DNA of 64,000 bases from Rugalucina vietnamica (Eukaryota > Mollusca > Bivalvia > Lucinida > Lucinidae): contig OZ024869.1 in NCBI GenBank assembly GCA_964017185.1, positions 59,608,761 through 59,672,760 of the forward strand, written 5' to 3'. This document shows, in pieces, positions 27,406 to 38,946 of this stretch (positions are counted from its first letter, which is position 1; the number at the start of each line of letters is the position of its first letter). Under the pieces are notes generated by a model. The model worked only from the letters and a program-made list of their open reading frames with translations. It did no database searches and had not been told where the DNA came from. The position numbers and the translations under genes were made by a program.

Positions 27406-27784
27406 GCTTGCTCCCTAAACTCCGCGCACGTCAATGACAGGGGTGCCTCTTACCCCACCCGCAAACCCATGAATGTTCACGTTTCCCAATGTTTGAGTTG
27501 AAATTTCCGACAAACCAGAGTTTTCCCAATGTAACCGACCTATGGGCTGTAAAGGCACTTGTATAGACTACAAGCCCCACTGGGTCTCGAACTCCCTAAA
27601 CTCGGTGGGGTTCCGTGAGAAACCAGCCCGTGTTGCTACCGACACATTGCAATACTATACAGAAATTTCCATTTTCGGTCATCAAAGTTTTCCCGACATA
27701 GCCGCTTATGTGGTCTGAAAGTACATCCCTTCTACTGTAAATCCCACTAGGTCGCTTGCTCCCTAAACTCCGCGCACGTCAATG

Positions 27785-27935
27785 CGGCTGTTTCGGCTAC
27801 ATATGCCAGCAATTTCTGCTACTTCGGCTGGTCAGGCTACTCCGGCCAGCCGAAGTAGCCTACCTCGGCTGGTCAGGCTACTCCGGCCAGCCGAAGTAGC
27901 CTACCTCGGCTGGTCAGGCTACTTCGGCTAACTTC
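27785..27935. repeat. 41-bp palindromic tandem repeat at the satellite edge
   Basis: CGGCTGGTCAGGCTAC starts at 27,825, 27,866 and 27,907, an exact 41-bp period. Each unit contains CCAGCCGAAGTAGCC, the reverse complement of the GGCTACTTCGGCTGG word, so the units can fold into hairpins. It directly abuts the truncated last satellite monomer. Confidence 0.85.
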
Positions 27936-28648
27936 ACCCATCTCCGTCTCTCGCACCTTGCTAACCGTCCTGAAACTGACTTCTCATTCTGGTATAATTT
28001 GAGTGTCTCAACTTTAAACATTACTATTCAACCAGTGGAAAAACTACATAATTCTTCTCGTAGATTGATTCGTACGTTTAAATAACTTCGAATGTATGAA
28101 TACATCCAAATTCGTTGCATGTTTGATTTGAATTTGATGATCACTGATCAGTTAACATTACATGATGTGCAGACTAAAATTGGATCACAACAAAACTCGA
28201 GAAATACGTTTAACATTTAAATTAGTACAATGTTTGGAAACGTGCTCGTTAACATTTCAAACAGCATAAATTTACAATTGCAGACTTTAAAATGAAAAGC
28301 AATACTCTAGCGATTTACTTACAATTTGAATTTGCATTGAATGAATAGGCTTTCATGGGCGAAACACAGAAGTGCAATTGTGTCTGAGTTTAGATTTATT
28401 CTGTAAGAAATTGTGGCGATATTTCATCATGCAGCAACTTTTACCAGAATGGACAGTCGTCACCGAATGGTAAAATGCAAAGCTATTATCGTTCAAGCGT
28501 TAAGAAAACCTGGAAAATGGGAAAATAGCGTTTTGACAAATTTGTATTTTTCTAAGGCCTGGCATGACTCAACTGAGCTAAGCCTATAAAGCTAAAATTT
28601 GTTGTCGTAGAGCCGTATTAATAAACAAGTAGCCCAAGGGCAACGATC
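27936..28648. other. Unassigned sequence between satellite and first GGTCA-type element
   Basis: AT-rich, apparently single-copy within the window, with no convincing exon, RNA gene or repeat. Confidence 0.6.
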
Positions 28649-30788
28649 GCTCACCTGTGAGTCAACAAGTACAGTAACTGGACAAAGTAATTGTTTTTTT
28701 TTTACCATATATGGGTATGGTGGCCATCTTGGTCACGTGACCTTGAAACCCTACTTACATCAGCAGAAGAGCTCTTGTCTGGATTGTGTTTCTTCTTTTC
28801 TGCCGTTTTGGTTCACTTGAAAAAATCATCTAACAAGGTCAGGGTCCTATAATGACCCCCGGGGTGGGGTCATATTTGACCCCAGGGGCAAGATTGGCAG
28901 GATTTATGTAGAGCTCCACATGACAATGTTGTATATCAAATATACTTGTTTCTTTGTGTCATGCTGTTGCAGAGAAGATTTTTTCATATGTTTCCATTAT
29001 AAGTCTGGTAGATAATGACATGCCTGGGACATGGCCTGTATGGACCCCAGGGGCACCGTTGGCAGCATTTATAAAGGAGAGTATTATACATTGGTCCACA
29101 CAACATATGAAAGCTCTGGACCATATGGTTTCAGAGAAGAAGATTTTTTTATGTTTTTCCCATGACACCCCCGGGGTGGGGCCTGCATGGACCCCAGGGG
29201 CATGGTTGGCAGGATTTGTAGCAGGATTTATAAAGAGGAACACTTTACATTGCTACACACAAAATATGAAAGCTTTGGGCCTTGTGGTTTCAGAGAAGAG
29301 GATTTTTAAACGTTTTTCCCATGACGCCCCCCGGGGCGGGGCCCGTATGGACCCCAGGGGCACGGTTGGCAGGATTTATATTAAGGACCACTATACATTG
29401 CTACACACATCATATGAAAGCTCTGGGATATATGGTTTCAAAGAAGAAGATTTTTTATGTTTTCCCATGACACCCCCGGGGCGAGGCCCGTATGGACCCC
29501 AGGGGCACGGTTGGCAGGATTTATATAAAGGACCACTATACATTGCTACACACAAAATATGAAAGCTTTGGGTCTTGTGGTTTCGGAGAAGAAGATTTTT
29601 TTAAAGTTTTTCGCATGACGCCCCTGGGGCAGGGCCCATATGGACCCCAGGGGCACGGTTGGCAGGATTTATAAAGAGGTCCACTATACATTGCTACTGA
29701 CAAAATATGAAAGCTCTGGGCCTTGCGGTTTCGGAGAAGAAGATCTTTTTTATGTTTTTCCCATTGTAAGTCTATGGGAGCTAATGACCCCCCAGGGCGG
29801 GGTCATTTTTGACCCCAGGGGCATGATTGGCAGGATTTATATAAAGGACCACTAAACATTGCTACATACAAAATATAAAAGCTTTGGGCCTTGTGGTTTT
29901 GGAGAAGAAGATTTTTTTTATGTTTTTCCCATGACACCCCCGGGGCGGGGCCCGTATGGACCCCAGGGGCACGGTAGCCAGGATTTATAAAGAGGACCAT
30001 TATACATTGCTACACACAAAATATGAAAGCTCTGGGCCTTGTGGTTTCGGAGAAGATTTTTTAAAGTTTTTCCTATGACGCCCCCGGGGCAGGGCCCATA
30101 TGGACCCCAGGGGCACGGTTGGCAGGATTTATAAAGAGGACCACTATACATTGCTACTGACAAAATATGAAAGCTCTGGGCCTTGTGGTATCGGAGAAAA
30201 ATATTTTTTTTTATGTTTTTCCCATTGTAAGTCTATGGGAGCTAATGACCCCCCGGGGCGGGGCCATTTTTTACCCCAGGTGCATGATTGGCAGGATTTA
30301 TATAGAGGACCACTAACCATTGCTACATACAAAATATGAAAGCTTTGGGCCTTGTGGTTTTGGAGAAGAAGATTTTTTTTTTATTTTTTTTTTCCCCATG
30401 ACACCCCCGGGGCGCGGTAGGCAGGATTTATAAGGAGGACCACTATACATTGCTACACACAAAATATGAAAGCTCTGGGCCTTATGGTTTCTGAGAAGAA
30501 GATTTTTTTTTATGTTTTTCCCATTGTAAGTCTATGGGAGCTATCCGTTACCATGGAAACCAGAGGTCTGATCCGACCTGGCCCAAAAACTAATACAACC
30601 TTTCCCGCTCCTCAGTGATGCTTTAGATAAAATTTGATTACGATCGGCCATGTTGTCGTAGAGATATTTGAGTTTGAAAATGTGAACGGACGGACGGACG
30701 TCACGCACGCACGCACGGACGCACGGACGGACGCCGGCTCGACTACTATACTATAAGCGCACCTTGTGAGCCTTCGGCTCAGGTGAGC
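28649..30788 (+). mobile_element. GCTCACCTG-ended non-autonomous element with ~146-173-bp tandem units
   Basis: The left end reads GCTCACCTG (28,649) and the right end CAGGTGAGC (30,780-30,788), a short inverted pair. The interior starts with an ACCATATATGGG ... GGCCATCTTGGTCACGTGACC segment, also seen at 49-52 kb. It is followed by about ten diverged tandem units between 28.85 and 30.54 kb, each with a GACCCCAGGGGCA-type core followed by TTGGCAGGATTTAT. Before the right end is a GGACGGACG/ACGCACGC simple tract, then GTGAGCCTTCGGCTCAGG. There is no transposase, so mobility is inferred from the repeated termini. Confidence 0.7.
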
Positions 30789-31300
30789 TAAACATCTCAT
30801 CAGCAAAAGGTCATTTTCACCCACCGTGTGTGGTTTACTCGCCCATATATGCACTCTTAACTTGTTTCATAAATTACTGAGTTTCTTACAAGTAGATATT
30901 ACTATGACCCTCATAAAGGTTTTCGGAAGATTTCTATTGTGAAATGCCCAAGAAAGTTTCAAAATTTCACGTTCCAGGCACTGAAATGATGTTTATTGCA
31001 GACGAAAAATTAATTTCTACTGTTTTTTAGGCATGTAATGTTTTGTGTAACTCAACCGGTGACTTCTTAAAAATTTGACAAAATCTTTGAATTTAATATA
31101 GCATCATATAGGAAATAGGAAACCTTTTATAAGACCATGTTCCCCCCCTTGCCCAACCAAAATATTTTGAACACAACTGTACTTTTGTAAATGACATATT
31201 ATATCCAAATGCCATGTTTGGGCAAGGGGGGGAAGGCTGTCAAAAAGGTCCAAAACCGAAAAATGGGCTCAGGTCCATTATTTGTAATTCACCAGGGCTA
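30789..31300. other. Intronic or intergenic sequence with a small foldback
   Basis: No coding potential recognised. At 31,140-31,232 a 17-bp arm TTCCCCCCCTTGCCCAA pairs with TTGGGCAAGGGGGGGAA about 55 bp later, giving a compact ~93-bp inverted-repeat element. Confidence 0.6.
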
Positions 31301-31800
31301 TGGAAATATACTGTATATGTATGTTCTACCTGAATGAACAGACTGACTGTCCTATTTTACTAGGTATACACAAGGTGTACACTTATGATGCATATAGATA
31401 TACTGTGCAAAATATGTATATCAATATTTGATGTTTTTTGTTTTACTTGAGATATGCCTCCATGGGCTTAAAATCAAATGTCACTTCAGCATCACACAAA
31501 GACTGGTTCTACCATAATTTGTTACATGCAAGCCATTGCCAGAAGAACTTCCCTAATGTCTACGAAGTCACAGTTCAAAGTAAAATTTGCTTTATTTATT
31601 TTGCACAGTATATTTAAGGTACAGGTTTTTGCATAAGTGATGGACAGTGCTGTTTACGGTTATAAATCTAATAAAGATGTTGTACCTGTTATTCATGGAT
31701 AAATAGTTTCTACCCAAAATTTTGGGTTGCAACAAGCATATTGTAGCATTTCCTTGATAATCTATCGCAAAAATTATGTTTTTTGACAAAATATTTTTTG
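31300..31800 (-). repeat. Dispersed repeat R, uninterrupted copy
   Basis: The reverse complement of this segment matches the interrupted copy at 44,160-48,620. Shared stretches include AATGCTACAATATGCTTGTT, TTTTGGGTAGAAACTAT, GTCCATCACTTATGCAAAA, TGCTGAAGTGACATT, GCATATCTCAA and ACATATTTTGCACAGTATAT. This empty copy shows which pieces of the other are later insertions. Family identity unknown. Confidence 0.85.
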
Positions 31801-32255
31801 AAAAAATCTGACCCCCTCCCCCTTTGACATAGATTTATGCTGTATGTATGTAACATCAAGATATTTCCACCATGTTGTTGCATTGATCAAATGTTGAATT
31901 TTACGGAGAATGCAACACATTGCCTATACAAATCACGCAGAAGCTGCCAGAAACACTCAAACTTTGGGCGGGAAACCTATGAAACCTTCCGAAAACCTTG
32001 TACCAACGTATTATACACAGCATAGTGATCCCTCATCCGTAGAACATTTAATGGCTTCAAAATGTTTAGTGGCCATTATTGACTAAAATTCTGTCGGTAG
32101 TGTTTGACAGGAAAACTTATTTCTATCAAAATCAGCCCTGTTTTCTGTTGAGTTGGGAGTTTGGGTTAGTATGGGGTGTTGGCCATTTTACGGGACCACC
32201 GCCCTATATTCGAATCTTGTGTAGTAGCATATTAAGCTGTTTGTCGTATCTTTAG
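31801..32255. other. Sequence upstream of the first recognised exon
   Basis: Presumed intron. The last bases, TTTGTCGTATCTTTAG, form a moderate pyrimidine-rich acceptor for the exon at 32,256. No other feature recognised. Confidence 0.5.
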
Positions 32256-32393
32256 CCTATCTAGTCTATCGAGACTGTCGGAGAGCGGTACAAAGAACAA
32301 GAAAGCTAAGAAATTAATCCAGCAGTTAGAGGTTGACAAACGTCTGCTTGAGGAGAGACTCAGGGACCTAAGTGAGAGAAACCACAGAGGAAG
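32256..32393 (+). CDS. Internal exon of a coiled-coil protein
   Basis: A 138-nt open exon flanked by an AG acceptor (TATCTTTAG) and a GT donor (GAAG|GTATGC). Read with one leading base completing a split codon, it gives 45 full codons plus two bases: LSSLSRLSES GTKNKK..., then KKLIQQLEVDKRLLEERL and DLSERNHRG. The spacing of leucine and isoleucine with charged residues between is typical of heptad coiled coil. The leftover AG joins the first A of the exon at 43,722 to make an arginine codon, so the two exons are phase-matched (both phase 2 at their ends). A second acceptor AG nine bases in (exon start 32,265) would remove three residues, a possible tandem-acceptor choice. I do not recognise the gene; the rest lies outside the window or was not detected. 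Codon bias clearly differs from the surrounding AT-rich DNA. Confidence 0.72.
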
Positions 32394-32862
32394 GTATGCA
32401 TATTTTTTTCTAAGATTTCTAATTTTTAGATACCCGTGATAATGGATAGTTCATTTATAGGTAAATGCCGCGAACGCAAATGAACAATAAAATACTGGTT
32501 TGTACAGCACTCAACGCCATTTGATTAGATAATGTCACTGGTTCATAAAACCTCTTCTGTAACACACAAAAAAGTCTGCCTTTTTCAAAACCTTACTCAA
32601 AATAAATGAGCCTGTCCATGGGAAAAAGTACAAGTTGGTCACAAAAAGATTTTTAGTTCTTTACATAAACAGTAGTTTGATATGTAGGTAATTTTTTACC
32701 CATATGATCAGTAGTTTAATATCATGAAATTGATTTGTCGGTAATTTTAAGCCATATTATCAATTAATGACGTTTTTACAATGCTTAATGAAATTTTAAA
32801 GAATCAAAATTAAAACTAAGATCCTTTAAGAGCAGTGAACATCATACTATAATTTGAGCAAC
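32394..32862. other. Start of the long intron
   Basis: AT-rich intronic sequence with no recognised element. Confidence 0.5.
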
Positions 32863-32907
32863 GTTTGTCTGTTTGTTTGTTTGTCTGTTTGTTTGTTTGT
32901 TTGTTGT
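32863..32907 (+). repeat. (GTTT)n / (GTCTGTTT)n microsatellite
   Basis: Iterated TTTG with two TCTG interruptions, at the left edge of the GGTCA array. Confidence 0.9.
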
Positions 32908-34189
32908 TCCCCTACTCCTCACAGGTCCTTAGGCCGATCTTCACCAAGCTTGGAGGAAAGGTGGAGGGCGGCCCCGAATATTAGCTTGAGGGGTTCATTT
33001 TTGAAAGGTCAAGGTCATCGAGGTCAAAGGTCAAATTTATGTTGTTTTTTTCTGTTTGTTCCCCTACTTCTCCCAGGTCCTTGGGCCGATCTTCACCAAA
33101 CTTGGTGGGAAGGTTGAGGGCGGCCCCGGATATTAGCTCGAGGGGTTCATTTTTTTTAACCGGTATAGGTCAAGGTCATCGAGGTCAAAGGTCAAATTTC
33201 TGTATCTCGGCAGTCCTTGGTCCGATTTGCATGAAACTTGGTGAGTGTATACAGGTTGATCCCTGATTAAGATTTATGGGTCCAATTTGGGTCAAAGGTC
33301 ATCGAGGTCAAAGGTCAAATTTATGTTGTTTTTTTTTCTGTTTGTTCCTCCCAGGTCCTATTTGTTCCTCCCAGGTCCTTGGGCCGATCTTCACCAAACT
33401 TGGTGAGAAGGTTGAGGGCGGCCCCGGATATTAGCTCGAGGGGTTCATTTTTTAAAGGTCAAGGTTATCAAGGTCAAAGGTCAAATTTCTGTATCTCGGC
33501 AGTCCTTTGTCCGATTTGCATGAAACTTGGTGAGTGTATACAGGTTGATCCCTGATTAAGATTTATGGGTCCAATTGGGTCAAAGGTCATCGAGGTCAAA
33601 GGTCAAATTTATGTTTTTTCTGTTTGTTCCTCCCAGGTCCTTCGGCCGATCTTTCCCAAACTTGGAGGGAAGGTGGAGGGCGGCCCCGGATATTAGCTTG
33701 AGGGGTTCATGTTTTGAAAGATCAAGGTCATCGAGGTCAAAGGTCAAATTTATGTTTTTTTTCTGTTTGTTCCCCTACTTCTCCCAGGTCCTTGGGCCGA
33801 TCTTCACCAAACTTGGTAGGAATGTAGTGGGCGGCCCCGGATATTAGCTCGAGGGGTTCATTTTTAAAGGTCAAGGTCATCAAGGTCAAAGGTCAAATTT
33901 CTGTATCTCGGCAGTCCTTGGTCCGATTTGGATGAAACTTGGTGAGTTTATACAGGCTGATCCCTGATTAAGATTTATGGGTCCAATTGGGTCAAAGGTC
34001 ATCGAGGTCAAAGGTCAAATTTGTGTGTTTTTTCATTTCTGTATCTCGGCAGTCCTTGGTCCGATTTGCATGAAACTTTGTGAGTGTATACAGGTTGATC
34101 CCTGATTAAGATTTATGGGTCCAATTCGGTCAAAGGTCATCGAGGTCAAAGGTCAAATTTGTATTTTTTTCTGTTTGTTCCTACCAGGT
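32908..34189 (+). repeat. GGTCA-rich tandem array with nuclear-receptor-like DR1 sites
   Basis: Diverged alternating units. One type contains CCCAGGTCCTTGGGCCGATC, then GGCGGCCCCGGATATTAGC and GGGGTTCATTTTT. The other contains CTGTATCTCGGCAGTCCTT and GATCCCTGATTAAGATTTAT. Units are joined by GGTCAAGGTCATCGAGG and by the exact word AGGTCAAAGGTCA, which I count nine times (near 33,011, 33,182, 33,308, 33,470, 33,594, 33,737, 33,880, 34,005 and 34,144). Open frames here are short and made of repeats. A (GT)n tract closes the array. Confidence 0.85.
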
Positions 34190-34217
34190 TGTGTGTGTGT
34201 ATGTGTATGTGTGTGTC
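34190..34217 (+). repeat. (GT)n microsatellite
   Basis: GTGTGTGTGTATGTGTATGTGTGTGTCT, an imperfect GT run. Confidence 0.9.
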
Positions 34218-37177
34218 TTATTTGTCTTCATCGCCGCAATCATCTTACTGCTACGTCGAGACGGGTACAATTTACTAGTACTACAAAATGCAGAAGTGTG
34301 TGGCAAAACACCTGGACAGGAAAGAGAGCCAAAGCTACTGAGATTGACAGGTCTCTTGAATAACAGTAAAGGTAGTCTTTGAGCTTGCCTATACTGTTAC
34401 CGTAAATACTTTCAAAGAAACAGTTGACAGTTTAGAAGAAACTAGTATATGAAACTGAACTAGACCATTATTATCATCACCATTATCATTGCAACCACAT
34501 TCACAATCATCATTATCATCTACACAATAATTTTCACAATAAAATTCAGTATTTTTTACCTATTTTATGAAGATTCCTCCTTAAAAATTCAATACTTCCT
34601 TTAACAGTGTTTATGGTAAGATCAAATACTACATTTACTATTATGTTTTAAGGACATGTCAATCATCTAACTTGATCTCTTTGATGTTTGAATTTTTAAC
34701 TAGATATGCCACTTCCCAGTAGGACTGCTTTTGTTTTCTGGCCACCTGGTTTGCCACACACTTCTGTTTTTTTGTAGTATTAATGAGAAATGGATGGGTC
34801 ATACCGTGGTTTCGGCTACTCAAGCCTCACCAGTGACCCTTTAGTTTTGGCAACATGGAGCCAAAGAGAATTACTGTAAATAGGGTAGTCAACACACAGG
34901 CTAGTATTATCCAAATACATTAAACGTTGGTTAGAAAAGAATCTAACCCGATAAAATTCTGATTTCTCAGAATATCTTTGCTGATCTCAAAGGACCAAAA
35001 GGAAATTAATAAAATTATAATCTGCACAATGGATGCTGTATGGGGGCACTTTTTAGAAGACTGTTTAAAATTTTGTAAGAGAGTACGTTTCAGGTATCAG
35101 TGATGTTATTGGAACCACAGGTGATGTATTATAATTATCGAGTTGAATTTTTGAAACCAATCAGCTTTTGAAGTATTTAACAATTTTATATGAAATTCCA
35201 TCGTTTCCATGGCAACATTGATTGATTTTGGGACATTGGTAGAATTCGTGGTATACAAACGATATCCTTGTTTCCCTTCAATTAAATTCAAGCATTCTTG
35301 GTATCGAATTAAAGTAATTTGCGCAAAAATCACCTTTTACACAGTTGATACGCTCGTATTTCTGTTTATGCAAATATACTTATTTGAATACACTGTATTC
35401 AACGTTTTTCATAAATATTCGTTGAATTCATTTCCCGACCTCGGGTTTTCTGACAAATCACACCACACTTGGATCACATGATCACACACTTTAGTATTCA
35501 TTTTGTCTGCTTGCTTGATGCTAAAGATTGCAAGTGAAAATACAACAACAAGATTGACTTAGTTTATTACCCTGACTGTTTCTATGTGAACCTTAAATTC
35601 TCATTAAACAAAAGAAAATCTGAAGAAAGTTGTAAATGTACTACATTTGGCAGTAGAATTTAAATGCACCCTTAGTAACAAGACTGATACAAAATTAAAG
35701 CTAATATTGTTATCAAAAATCAATACATACAAATCTAGATAATTTATTATGTAAATGAGCTCATTTGAATATTCATACTTAAGCATTTAAATAGTTAAGA
35801 AACAACACAAAACTCGATATTAAAATGCCGAAATAGTATTAAAGAAAAAAAAAGAAGATACAAAATCCACAGGAAGAACATTGGTCGTACTGAATAACTG
35901 GATGATTGTGGCCAAAAATCAATTACGTCACCAGAAACAATTTTTATTGTTTATTTCCCGTTGTTTATTGTTTAAAAAAGTTATCGCATCATCACCGAGA
36001 TCAATAATTTCTCAAATTCAATACAAAAATAAATAAATAAATAAATAAAAAAATAAATAAAAAAATAAATAAATAAATAAATAAATAAAGATAAATATAC
36101 TTGGCATCGGAAATAGGTTAGAGGTTTCATCTTTTTAAATGTTGCATAGACATGTTGCATAGACATATTGCCTGATTATCAATTCCAGGCAAACGTGCAC
36201 TTTTTGGTGCTTGTATAATCCCTTAAAGACGGAAATTATGTAACTGTCATTCTTTGTATGTGATCTAAATTTATTTCCAAACCCAACATCTAAGCACCTC
36301 TAATGCGCACTAGAATCTAATAAAGAGAGGAAATTTCACACCTCTGTGAAGATAAAGCCAATATCACCTGTGTCGCTTTCTTTCTAGCTTGCTTATTGTA
36401 CAACACTTCTTAATTCCATGTGCTTTTACCTATACAAGAGAATATTTGATGATCTAATTATTACTTTTGTATCTTTGCAAATCCTTGCCAACTTGTGCAT
36501 TACTTGCCACACTGATATCTCTGGTCAAAATTGATGTCAGAGCAGAAATACTAAAAATTTCATATAAAATGCAGCTCAATTCATCAGCAAATAATGGTAT
36601 GGGATGATAAGGACTAAATGTTTAGTAAGTAGGCTGTTCTAGTGCATTGCTGAGTTTGTAAAACAAATGCTTACCTTAATACTTAAGTATAATGTCTATG
36701 GTAGGTTTATACAGCCACAGACATGTATATGAATAAGGATCACCTAGGTTTATGTTGGTATTAATATTCTGGCTTTAACAACCCCTTTATAAAAATAAAC
36801 AACAAAAACATCGTGCCACAATCTGATGGTTAAAGTTATCTAGTATTTACAATATGAACAAGGATGATTCTACATGCATGATTCTGTAATTTGAATATGT
36901 TGAGTTTGTTTAAGTCCTGCAAGACCTTCTCCAGACTTTGTGTTGACAAAATATGCAAATATGTATTTTGGGAAAATGACAATCTTGCTTAAATCTTTTA
37001 CTCTTGCATGTATCACAGCATAAATACCAGAAATAAGGATGATGCAGTATCTATGTAATTAGTTAGGTAATGATTAGATAAGATGTTGTCGTTTGAATAG
37101 TCAAATGACAGTAAGTTAGTTTACATATTTGAATAATCAAATGAAAGAATCTCAATGGAACAATATATCAGCCTTGT
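34218..37177. other. Intron, largely unassigned
   Basis: A roughly 40-bp word around CAGAAGTGTGTGGCAAA (34,290-34,318) recurs inverted near 34,745-34,785, suggesting a small old foldback. An ATC/ATT-rich simple stretch lies at 34,465-34,535. The remainder is AT-rich with no exon I can support. Confidence 0.5.
36027..36089 (+). repeat. (AAAT)n microsatellite
   Basis: Uninterrupted AAAT repeats with two AAAAAAT variants. Confidence 0.95.
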
Positions 37178-37371
37178 CCCAGCAGGCACCTGACGTCTGT
37201 TTGACGTCAGATATTGGTTATATTTTGGTCGCGACGTCATATAACCAATTTCCAACGTCTATCAGACGTCATTTCCTGACGTCTTTTGGACGTCTGGATT
37301 GGACGTTGTTTTGACGTCAAACTAGTTCGTCAGTTAGACGTCGTAATCAAGACGTGATTTAGACCTTGTGT
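37178..37371 (+). mobile_element. CCCAGCAGGCA-ended GACGT-rich element (single-ended copy)
   Basis: Starts CCCAGCAGGCACCTGACGTC and is packed with ACGTC/GACGT words. It shares the GATATTGGTTATATTTTGGTC segment with the copy at 38.74 kb. No matching inverted right end (GTGCCTGCTGGG) is seen, so it is truncated or asymmetric. Confidence 0.7.
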
Positions 37372-38264
37372 TTTTCATACTTCTGACCATGTGTGGTGTG
37401 CAAATTAATGAAACTTCACTTTGGGTAAAAATCAGATCATTCGTTTCGTGTGTTTCTTTTGCTTTCTTCCTTTCTTTTTTTTTCTATGTTACTTCCAGCA
37501 GACATTTGACGTCCGTTGGACTCCAACGTCATAATAACGTTGGAGTTAGGTTGATTTTGAAAGTTTGTTTGTTGTCAAAACTAGACGTCAATCTGACGTG
37601 CTAAAGCCAACGTCGGTTTAACGTCTGAAAGCTGACGTCAATCTGACGTCCTAAAAACGACGTTTGAATTCATGTCATATAAATAGTTTAAGGTGTATAT
37701 TTTTTCGCAATTTTGAATAACAGTGGATTCAGAAGAGCAGTGATGCACTTTTGATAGTCCCTTTTACTCCTTTTTTTTTCTTTTTTTTCCTGGGCGACAC
37801 CAGTACTATAGAAGGTTGTTTTTTGAGGTTGTTTTTGTGGGTTTGTTGTTCCGGGAGCACCCGAAGGCTCAACCGGGAGGAGGTTTTTGGAGTACTCCTT
37901 TGATAGAGTTTTTCGGAACATACAAAATGTTCAAGATATTAATTCAGCCTGATGTTGGTACATCTTATTTAAGCAAAATTTTATTGCTTTATGGTGCTAA
38001 AACCAATAAGACATTAGTGTGAGAAATAAGATTATTCTGAACAATGGTGAAATAAATATTAAAATATACAAATTTTATTTTCATCTTAATTGAAAGTTTG
38101 ATAATTTAGTGAAAGACTTTATTTTGATTAATAGATAATCATTTTTTTTTCTACATTAATTAAGCATGAGGGCGAAATATGGGATTTCCCATACGAGACT
38201 GATATGACTTTTAAGTGGCAAGGTTGAAATTATTATTTGAATTTGATATTATATAGAGGATCTT

Positions 38265-38352
38265 ACACGAGTGGTCATTTCATATGAAATTTATTAAACG
38301 AGCCTTCAGCGAGTTTAATAAATTTCATATGAAATGACCACGAGTGTAAGAT
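38265..38352. repeat. Near-perfect hairpin within the foldback
   Basis: TCTTACACGAGTGGTCATTT... and its inverse ...AAATGACCACGAGTGTAAGA pair over about 38 bp per arm with one 1-bp difference, around a short GAGCCTTCAGCGA loop. Confidence 0.9.
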
Positions 38353-38460
38353 TCGTTTTATCATATGACTTCTAAAATAGGATTTTATCGCCTTCGAAGT
38401 GGACATATTTTCAATGAAAATTTACATTGTTGTTACGGACGTCGTCAATAACGTTACGTC

Positions 38461-38569
38461 CCAGCAGGCACATGACGTCAAAATGACGTCATATCAACGT
38501 CGATGCGACGTCATGACGTCGCATCGACGTTGACATGACGTCATTCTGACGTCATGTGCCTGCTGGGGT
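38461..38569. mobile_element. ~108-bp palindromic CCCAGCAGGCA element with four TGACGTCA
   Basis: CCCAGCAGGCACATGACGTC at the left mirrors GACGTCATGTGCCTGCTGGG at the right. The two 54-bp halves are reverse complements apart from two mismatches. It contains four exact TGACGTCA words, the sequence of the cAMP-response element known from CREB/ATF biology. No direct target duplication is obvious. Confidence 0.88.
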
Positions 38570-38683
38570 ATTCCCGCAAAAGTGTTATTACACGTGTGGT
38601 CATACGATTTTTATGACATGACGTTATCCACTGGAAAACAGCGACGTCATATGATAATACAAAATATGTGTAATAAATTATGT

Positions 38684-38946
38684 TATAAATTATGTCAGTT
38701 TAAGGGCAGCTAACTGTGTCGACATATATGAAAAACACGTCCCCAGCAGGCATCTGACGTCAACTTGACGTCGGATATTGGTTGTATTTTGGTCACGACG
38801 TCATACAACCAATAACCAACGTCCACCTGACGTCCAGTCCTGACGTCAGTGGACGTATTGATATGACGTCGAAACGACGCCGGATTCAAACGTAAGTCTA
38901 ACGTCATATGTCGACAGAGTTAGCTGCCCTTGAACTGACATAATTT
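38684..38946. mobile_element. Inner foldback around a second CCCAGCAGGCA copy
   Basis: A ~40-bp arm containing ATTATGTCAGTTTAAGGGCA (38,688 on) pairs with its inverse ending TGCCCTTGAACTGACATAAT (~38,943). Inside is a copy starting CCCAGCAGGCATCTGACGTC and full of ACGTC words. Confidence 0.8.

Larger units (their letters stand above)
7946..27784 (-). repeat. Satellite array, right arm (same monomer, reversed)
   Basis: About 53 copies of the same ~373-bp monomer in reverse orientation relative to the left arm. The word GACCTATGGGCTGTAAAGG marks most copies. One unit near 15.4 kb has lost exactly one half-monomer. Copies near 10.86 and 11.98 kb carry a 6-bp AAACCC duplication. The last copy has lost about 26 bp near 27,683 and is cut off after CGTCAATG at 27,784, where non-satellite sequence starts abruptly. 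Confidence 0.97.

Noticed and set aside
1-27784. CRISPR-like array
   Set aside because: The repeat unit is 373 bp with no short-repeat/unique-spacer structure, and the context is eukaryotic.
28954-29562. 202-codon open frame, the longest in the window
   Set aside because: It runs across several diverged tandem units (GACCCCAGGGGCA type) and its protein is internally repetitive in the same way; no splice or start context.
34191-34382. Possible membrane-protein exon after the (GT)n tract
   Set aside because: The hydrophobic start is encoded by the GT repeat, and part of the rest recurs inverted at 34.75 kb, so it is repeat-derived.
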